A stretch of DNA of 64,000 nucleotides, taken from contig BMUD01000012.1 of assembly GCA_014650015.1 (NCBI GenBank), forward strand, positions 129,714 through 193,713, written 5' to 3'. Positions 60,433-64,000 of this stretch are shown here, one piece after another; the first letter of the stretch is position 1, and the number at the start of each line of letters is the position of its first letter. The translations under genes and the position numbers were made by a program. The DNA is from Streptomyces griseoloalbus (GTDB lineage Bacteria > Actinomycetota > Actinomycetes > Streptomycetales > Streptomycetaceae). The notes beneath the pieces were generated by a model. It saw nothing but the letters and a program-made list of their open reading frames with translations, was not told the origin of the DNA and did not search any database.

Positions 60433-60599
60433 TTGCGTTCCCCTTGTTCTCCGGGCCCTGCGCGCACGTCAAGGCCAGTCGCGCCGCTGTGACCTTAACC
60501 GGCGGGCGCCGTCGCCGTCATGCCCCGCCCAGCCCGTGGAACGGCGTGCGGCCGGGCGGCGGTGGCGCGGAGCCGTGCGGAATCGGGTAGACCGGAGCC

Positions 60600-61673
60600 A
60601 TGACCGCTGTGGGCACGGAGTCAGAACTGGCCGACCGCATCCTCGGAGGCTGGCTGGGCCGGATCGCGGGCAACATGCTCGGCAAGCCGGTGGAGCAGGG
60701 CGAGGTGTGGACACGTGAACGCATCGACGGCTATTTGCGGCGGGCGGACGCCCTCCCCCTCACCGACTACCTGCCCGAGCCGCCGAGCGAGAGCGACAGT
60801 CTCGACCTGCGCCCGGAGTGGCGGGTCTGCGTCCGCGGCCGCATCCACGGCAGCTGCCGTGACGACGACGTCGACTACGCCGTCCTCGGCCTCGACCTGC
60901 TGGAGACGTACGGCTTCGCCTTCAGCACCGAGCAGGTGGGCGACCTGTGGCTGCTGCGGCTGCCGTACCTGCAGACCTTCACGGCGGAACGGGCGGCCTA
61001 CCGGAACCTCGCGAACGGCCTCCGACCGCCGCTCACCGCCACCTACGACAACCCGTACCAGGAGTGGATCGGCGCCCTCATCCGCGCCGACATCCACGGC
61101 TGGACCTGCCCCGGCGCCCCGCGCCGTGCCGCCTCGCTGGCCCGCAGGGACGCGGTGCTGTCGCACACGGGGAACGGTGTGTACGGCGCGATGTGGGCGG
61201 CGGCACTGATCTCGGCGGCGTTCACGGCGCCCACGGTGCGGCACGCGCTGGACGAGGCGCTGACGGTGATCCCGGCGAGCAGCCGCCTCGCGCGCACCGT
61301 GCGCCGGGTGACCTCCCTGTACGACACCGGCCTGGCCTGGGAGGACACGCTCACGACGCTCGCCGGGGAGACGGCGGGCCTCGGCTGGATCCACACCGTC
61401 CCGAACGCGGCCGTACTCACCGCCGGTCTGCTCCACGGCGACGACGACTTCACCCGCACCATCGCCCTGACCGTGCGCGGCGGCCTGGACACGGACTCCA
61501 ACGGCGCGACGGCGGGCTCGGTGGCGGGCGTCCTGTGCGGTGCCTCGGCCATCCCCGGCCAGTGGAAGGAGCCCCTCCAGGACACGGTGCGCAGCGCCGT
61601 CTTCGGCTTCGACGGAGTACGGATCAGCGATCTGGCGCAACGCACCCTGCGGCTGGCGCTGGCCGGGGCTTGA
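60600..61673 (+). CDS. ADP-ribosylglycohydrolase family protein
   Basis: A 357-residue DraG-type hydrolase. Metal-site motifs: ILGGWLGRIAGNMLGKPVEQ, SCRDDDVDYAVLGLDLLETY (acidic cluster), LSHTGNGVYGAMWAAALISA and RGGLDTDSNGATAGSVAGVL (D-T-D). It removes ADP-ribose from a protein or small molecule. TAGACC ends six bases before the ATG. With the NUDIX and sirtuin genes downstream it forms a row of NAD/ADP-ribose-related enzymes. Confidence 0.93.
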   Translation: MTAVGTESELADRILGGWLGRIAGNMLGKPVEQGEVWTRERIDGYLRRADALPLTDYLPEPPSESDSLDLRPEWRVCVRGRIHGSCRDDDVDYAVLGLDLLETYGFAFSTEQVGDLWLLRLPYLQTFTAERAAYRNLANGLRPPLTATYDNPYQEWIGALIRADIHGWTCPGAPRRAASLARRDAVLSHTGNGVYGAMWAAALISAAFTAPTVRHALDEALTVIPASSRLARTVRRVTSLYDTGLAWEDTLTTLAGETAGLGWIHTVPNAAVLTAGLLHGDDDFTRTIALTVRGGLDTDSNGATAGSVAGVLCGASAIPGQWKEPLQDTVRSAVFGFDGVRISDLAQRTLRLALAGA

Positions 61674-61936
61674 GGCCCTGGGACGGACGTCGTGGGCCGG
61701 ATGGTGCAGGGCGGCCGAGGCTCCGGCCCGAGGCGGCGGTGGCCGCCGCCGGGGCCATCGGCTCGTACGGCCTCGGGATGCGGGTGGTGCCGCCGGCGGC
61801 TGACGGGCCCCGGTGGCCCGTGCACCGGGCGTGCGCGCCGCCCGGTGTCGATCACGGGACGGCGTGTGCTGCCGTGCGCCCGGGCGGGCGGTCGCCGGTA
61901 CCCGCACCCGCCCCGCACCGCCGTTACCCTTCCCGC

Positions 61937-62440
61937 ATGACCACCACTCAGGACACCCAGGACTACGCCGCCTACATCGCCTCCCTTCCCCGTGTCCTCG
62001 CCGGAGCCGCCGTTCTCTTCCGGGACGCGGCGGGTCGGGTGCTGATCGTCGAGCCGAACTACCGGGAGGGGTGGGCGCTGCCCGGCGGCACGATCGAGTC
62101 GGACGACGGGGAGAGCCCGCGTGAGGGGGCGCGCCGGGAGACGGCCGAGGAGATCGGACTGGACCGGGCGCCGGGCCGGCTGCTGGCGGTGGACTGGGTG
62201 AGGGGAAGCACGCGCCCGCCCGTGGTGGCGTATCTGTACGACGGTGGCGTGCTCGGTGAGGACGACCTCGGGGCGATCCGGCTGCAGGAGTCGGAGCTGC
62301 TGTCCTGGCGGCTCGTGCCGCGCGAGGAGCTCGGCGCGTACCTGCACGGTTCCCTGGGCCGCCGGGTACGGGCCGCGCTGGACGTGCTCGCCGACGGTTC
62401 GGGCACCGCGGAGCTGGAGGACGGGCACCGGGTGCACTGA
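61937..62440 (+). CDS. NUDIX hydrolase
   Basis: A 167-residue protein. The Nudix box is WALPGGTIESDDGESPREGA then RRETAEEIGL (G-x5-E-x7-R-E-x2-E-E-x-G), with two extra residues in the loop after GGTIE. The domain starts LPRVLAGAAVLFRDAAGRVL. It hydrolyses a nucleoside diphosphate linked to some other group; the substrate is unknown. TACCCT ends six bases before the ATG, suggesting a leaderless mRNA. The 263 bases before it hold no gene I can support. Confidence 0.9.
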   Translation: MTTTQDTQDYAAYIASLPRVLAGAAVLFRDAAGRVLIVEPNYREGWALPGGTIESDDGESPREGARRETAEEIGLDRAPGRLLAVDWVRGSTRPPVVAYLYDGGVLGEDDLGAIRLQESELLSWRLVPREELGAYLHGSLGRRVRAALDVLADGSGTAELEDGHRVH

Positions 62441-62498
62441 ACCGGCGCCGGGGATTATCCGCTCGCCGCGCCGCCGCCCGGCGCCCTACCCTCGGCTC

Positions 62499-63224
62499 AT
62501 GAGCAAGCCCCTCGTCGCCCTCCTCAGCGGCGCCGGTGTCAGCACGGACTCCGGCATCCCGGACTACCGCGGGCCGAACGGACTGTGGCGGCGCGATCCC
62601 GAGGCGGAGAAACTCGTGACGTACGAGTACTACATGGGCGACCCGGAGATCCGCCGACGCTCCTGGCAGATGCGGCGCGAGAACTTCGCGCTCGCCGTCG
62701 AGCCGAACGCCGCGCATCGCGCCGTGACCGAGCTGGAGCGGTCCGGGGTGCCGGTGCGGGTGATCACGCAGAACGTGGACGGGCTGCACCAGCTCGCCGG
62801 AATGCCGGACCGCAAGGTGCTCGAACTCCACGGCACGGTCCGGCGGGTGGTGTGCACCAGGTGCCACGCGCGCGGTCCGATGGAAGACGCCCTCGCCCGG
62901 GTCGAGGCCGGTGAGGCGGATCCGCCGTGCCTGGACTGCGGCGGCGTCCTCAAGTCGGCGACGGTGATGTTCGGCGAGCGGCTCGACCCGGTGGTGCTCG
63001 GCGAGGCGCTGGCGATCAGCAAGGCCTGCACCGTCTTCGTCGCCGTCGGCACCAGCCTCCAGGTCCAGCCCGCCGCCGGGCTCGCGGGCGTGGCCGCCGA
63101 CCACGGCGCCCGTCTGATCATCGTCAACGCGGAGCCGACCCCGTACGACGACCTCGCCGACGAGGTCGTCCGCGAACCGATCGGCACCTCGCTGCCCGGG
63201 CTGCTGCATCGGATCGCCGCTTAG
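62499..63224 (+). CDS. Sirtuin (SIR2-type NAD-dependent deacylase)
   Basis: A 241-residue sirtuin: ALLSGAGVSTDSGIPDYRGP (NAD site), ITQNVDGLHQLAG, catalytic His111 in LELHGTV, zinc cysteines 119, 122, 144 and 147 (CTRC, CLDC), SATVMFGERLDP and VAVGTSLQVQPAAGL. It removes acyl groups from lysines using NAD. TACCCT ends six bases before the ATG. Its stop overlaps that of the convergent ogt gene. Confidence 0.95.
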   Translation: MSKPLVALLSGAGVSTDSGIPDYRGPNGLWRRDPEAEKLVTYEYYMGDPEIRRRSWQMRRENFALAVEPNAAHRAVTELERSGVPVRVITQNVDGLHQLAGMPDRKVLELHGTVRRVVCTRCHARGPMEDALARVEAGEADPPCLDCGGVLKSATVMFGERLDPVVLGEALAISKACTVFVAVGTSLQVQPAAGLAGVAADHGARLIIVNAEPTPYDDLADEVVREPIGTSLPGLLHRIAA

Positions 63225-63703
63225 AACAGGGCGGTTCCGCGTTCGAAGTCCAGCAGGCGCTGCTTGCGCTCCAGGCCGCCGCCGTACCCGGTGAGGCCGC
63301 CGCCCGCGCCGATGACGCGGTGGCAGGGGACGATGATGCCGATCGGGTTGCGGCCGTTGGCGAGGCCCACCGCGCGCGAGGCCCGGGAGTTGCCGAGGGC
63401 GTCGGCGAGTTGGCCGTAGGTGCGGGTCTCGCCGTACGGGATGCGGGTCAGCTCGTCCCAGACGCGGCGCTGGAACGGGGTGCCGTGCAGGCGCAGTGCG
63501 AGGGTGAACTCCTTCAGCTCGCCCGCGAAGTACGCGGCCAGCTGTTCCTGCGTCTCGGCGAAGGGGGTGTCGTCGGGGCCGCCGAAGGTCTCCTCGGGTG
63601 GACGGTGACGCTGGTCGGTCATGTAGAGGCCGCACAGGACGCCGTCGTCGGCGACGAGCGTCAGCGGGCCGTAGGGGCTGTCGATCACGGTGTGCTGCTT
63701 CAT
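63221..63703 (-). CDS. ogt: Methylated-DNA--protein-cysteine methyltransferase
   Basis: A 160-residue alkyltransferase: an N-terminal ribonuclease-like domain (SPYGPLTLVADDGVLCGLYM) and the DNA-binding domain GTPFQRRVWDELTRIPYGET, NPIGIIVPCHRVIGAGGGLT (acceptor Cys127 in PCHRV) and YGGGLERKQRLLDFE. It repairs O6-methylguanine in one suicidal step. It lies just downstream of an AlkA-type glycosylase on the same strand, a common alkylation-repair pair. Its TAA overlaps the sirtuin stop. Confidence 0.95.
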   Translation of the reverse strand: MKQHTVIDSPYGPLTLVADDGVLCGLYMTDQRHRPPEETFGGPDDTPFAETQEQLAAYFAGELKEFTLALRLHGTPFQRRVWDELTRIPYGETRTYGQLADALGNSRASRAVGLANGRNPIGIIVPCHRVIGAGGGLTGYGGGLERKQRLLDFERGTALF

Positions 63704-63724
63704 CGGCTGTGCGTCCCTGGTCTC

Positions 63725-64000
63725 TCACACCGGCAGGAAGTTGATCGGGTGGCTGTCGGTCGCCCACAGGTATTGCACCGCGTACGCCCGCCAGGGCCGC
63801 CAGGTCGCCGCGCGGGCGGTGAGCGCGGCCGGCGTGGAGGGCAGGCCGAGCTCCCGGGCGGCTCGGCGGATGCCGAGGTCGGTGGGGAGGAACGCGTCCG
63901 GGTCGCCCAGGGCGCGCATGGCGATGACGTCGACCGTCCAGGGACCGAAGCCGGGAAGGGCGAGGAGTCGCGCGCGGGCCTCGGGCCAGTCGCTCTCGAC
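63725..64000 (-). CDS. DNA-3-methyladenine glycosylase II (AlkA type), C-terminal part
   Basis: The visible 91 residues hold the helix-hairpin-helix and catalytic Asp of the HhH-GPD family: RARLLALPGFGPWTVDVIAM, then DPDAFLPTDLGIRRAARELG with the Asp in PTDLG, and WRPWRAYAVQYLWATDSHP. The N-terminus lies outside the window, so a fusion to an Ada regulatory domain, common in actinobacteria, cannot be excluded. It removes alkylated bases and sits directly upstream of ogt. Confidence 0.9.
   Translation of the reverse strand, partial: VESDWPEARARLLALPGFGPWTVDVIAMRALGDPDAFLPTDLGIRRAARELGLPSTPAALTARAATWRPWRAYAVQYLWATDSHPINFLPV

Noticed and set aside
61692-61940. Possible small gene before the NUDIX gene
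   Set aside because: No ribosome site; Gly/Arg-rich composition typical of chance frames.

Overview
The window is high-GC DNA with Streptomyces-type organisation. Genes use GC-rich codons, many starts are GTG and a few TTG, ATGA/GTGA stop-start overlaps are frequent, and several starts look leaderless. There is a gas-vesicle operon of the Streptomyces gvpOAFGYZJLSK layout, XRE/DUF5753 regulators, a SigB/SigF-type sigma factor, and only two TTA (bldA-type) codons found in coding frames. It reads as chromosomal DNA of a Streptomyces or close relative. I saw no rRNA, tRNA, CRISPR array, insertion sequence or prophage.

Layout. 1-3.1 kb: partial methyltransferase, pterin dehydratase, two XRE regulators. 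3.1-9.2 kb: a stand-alone DnaK behind two tandem HAIR-like (HspR) operators, a GDPD phosphodiesterase, OsmC, a holin-domain/phosphatase fusion. 9.2-14.1 kb: metallo-beta-lactamase (MBL)-fold hydrolases, DedA, an aminotransferase-fold protein with no lysine, a repeat-rich secreted protein. 14.2-21.5 kb: general-stress block (sigma factor, DUF2795, CBS pair, PfpI, DUF6158, bacterial eRF1-like protein, ABC-F, methyltransferase, hydrophobic peptide), with SigB-type promoter motifs. 21.5-27.0 kb: ten-gene gas-vesicle operon. 27.1-34.1 kb: transketolase/NDH-2-like operon with a LigD remnant, an enolase-superfamily protein, deletion scars of an F420 oxidoreductase and a short-chain dehydrogenase, holin-like, VOC and GNAT proteins. 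34.2-39.4 kb: four-peptidase operon (M55, M20, S9, S66), suggesting use or recycling of D-amino-acid-containing peptides. 39.6-47.5 kb: MFS exporter with carboxypeptidase-regulatory repeats, SRPBCC protein, a LexA-box-controlled unknown ORF, DUF899 protein, secreted tripeptidyl-peptidase-like hydrolase, GNAT, HEAT-repeat protein. 47.8-57.2 kb: ethylmalonyl-CoA pathway cluster (3-hydroxyacyl-CoA dehydrogenase, TetR regulator, ccr, meaA, CoA-ester lyase, MaoC hydratase, acyl-CoA dehydrogenase). 57.3-58.8 kb: psd-pssA. 59-64 kb: glycerate kinase, ADP-ribosylglycohydrolase, NUDIX, sirtuin, Ogt and a partial AlkA-type glycosylase.

How the genes work together. The clearest pathway is acetyl-CoA assimilation through crotonyl-CoA, ethylmalonyl-CoA, methylsuccinyl-CoA, mesaconyl-CoA and methylmalyl-CoA to glyoxylate and propionyl-CoA. 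Its regulated promoter in front of ccr can be read from the sequence. The gas-vesicle operon is almost wholly translationally coupled. The region also carries many short tandem repeats at gene ends (15, 18, 24, 26 and 27 bp) and at least three gene remnants, so it has been reshaped by slippage and deletion. I did not find a convincing wholly new multi-gene system. The best candidates for something undescribed are the lysine-free aminotransferase-like protein coupled to an MBL hydrolase, the LexA-box orphan, and the oppositely charged tails in the gas-vesicle operon.
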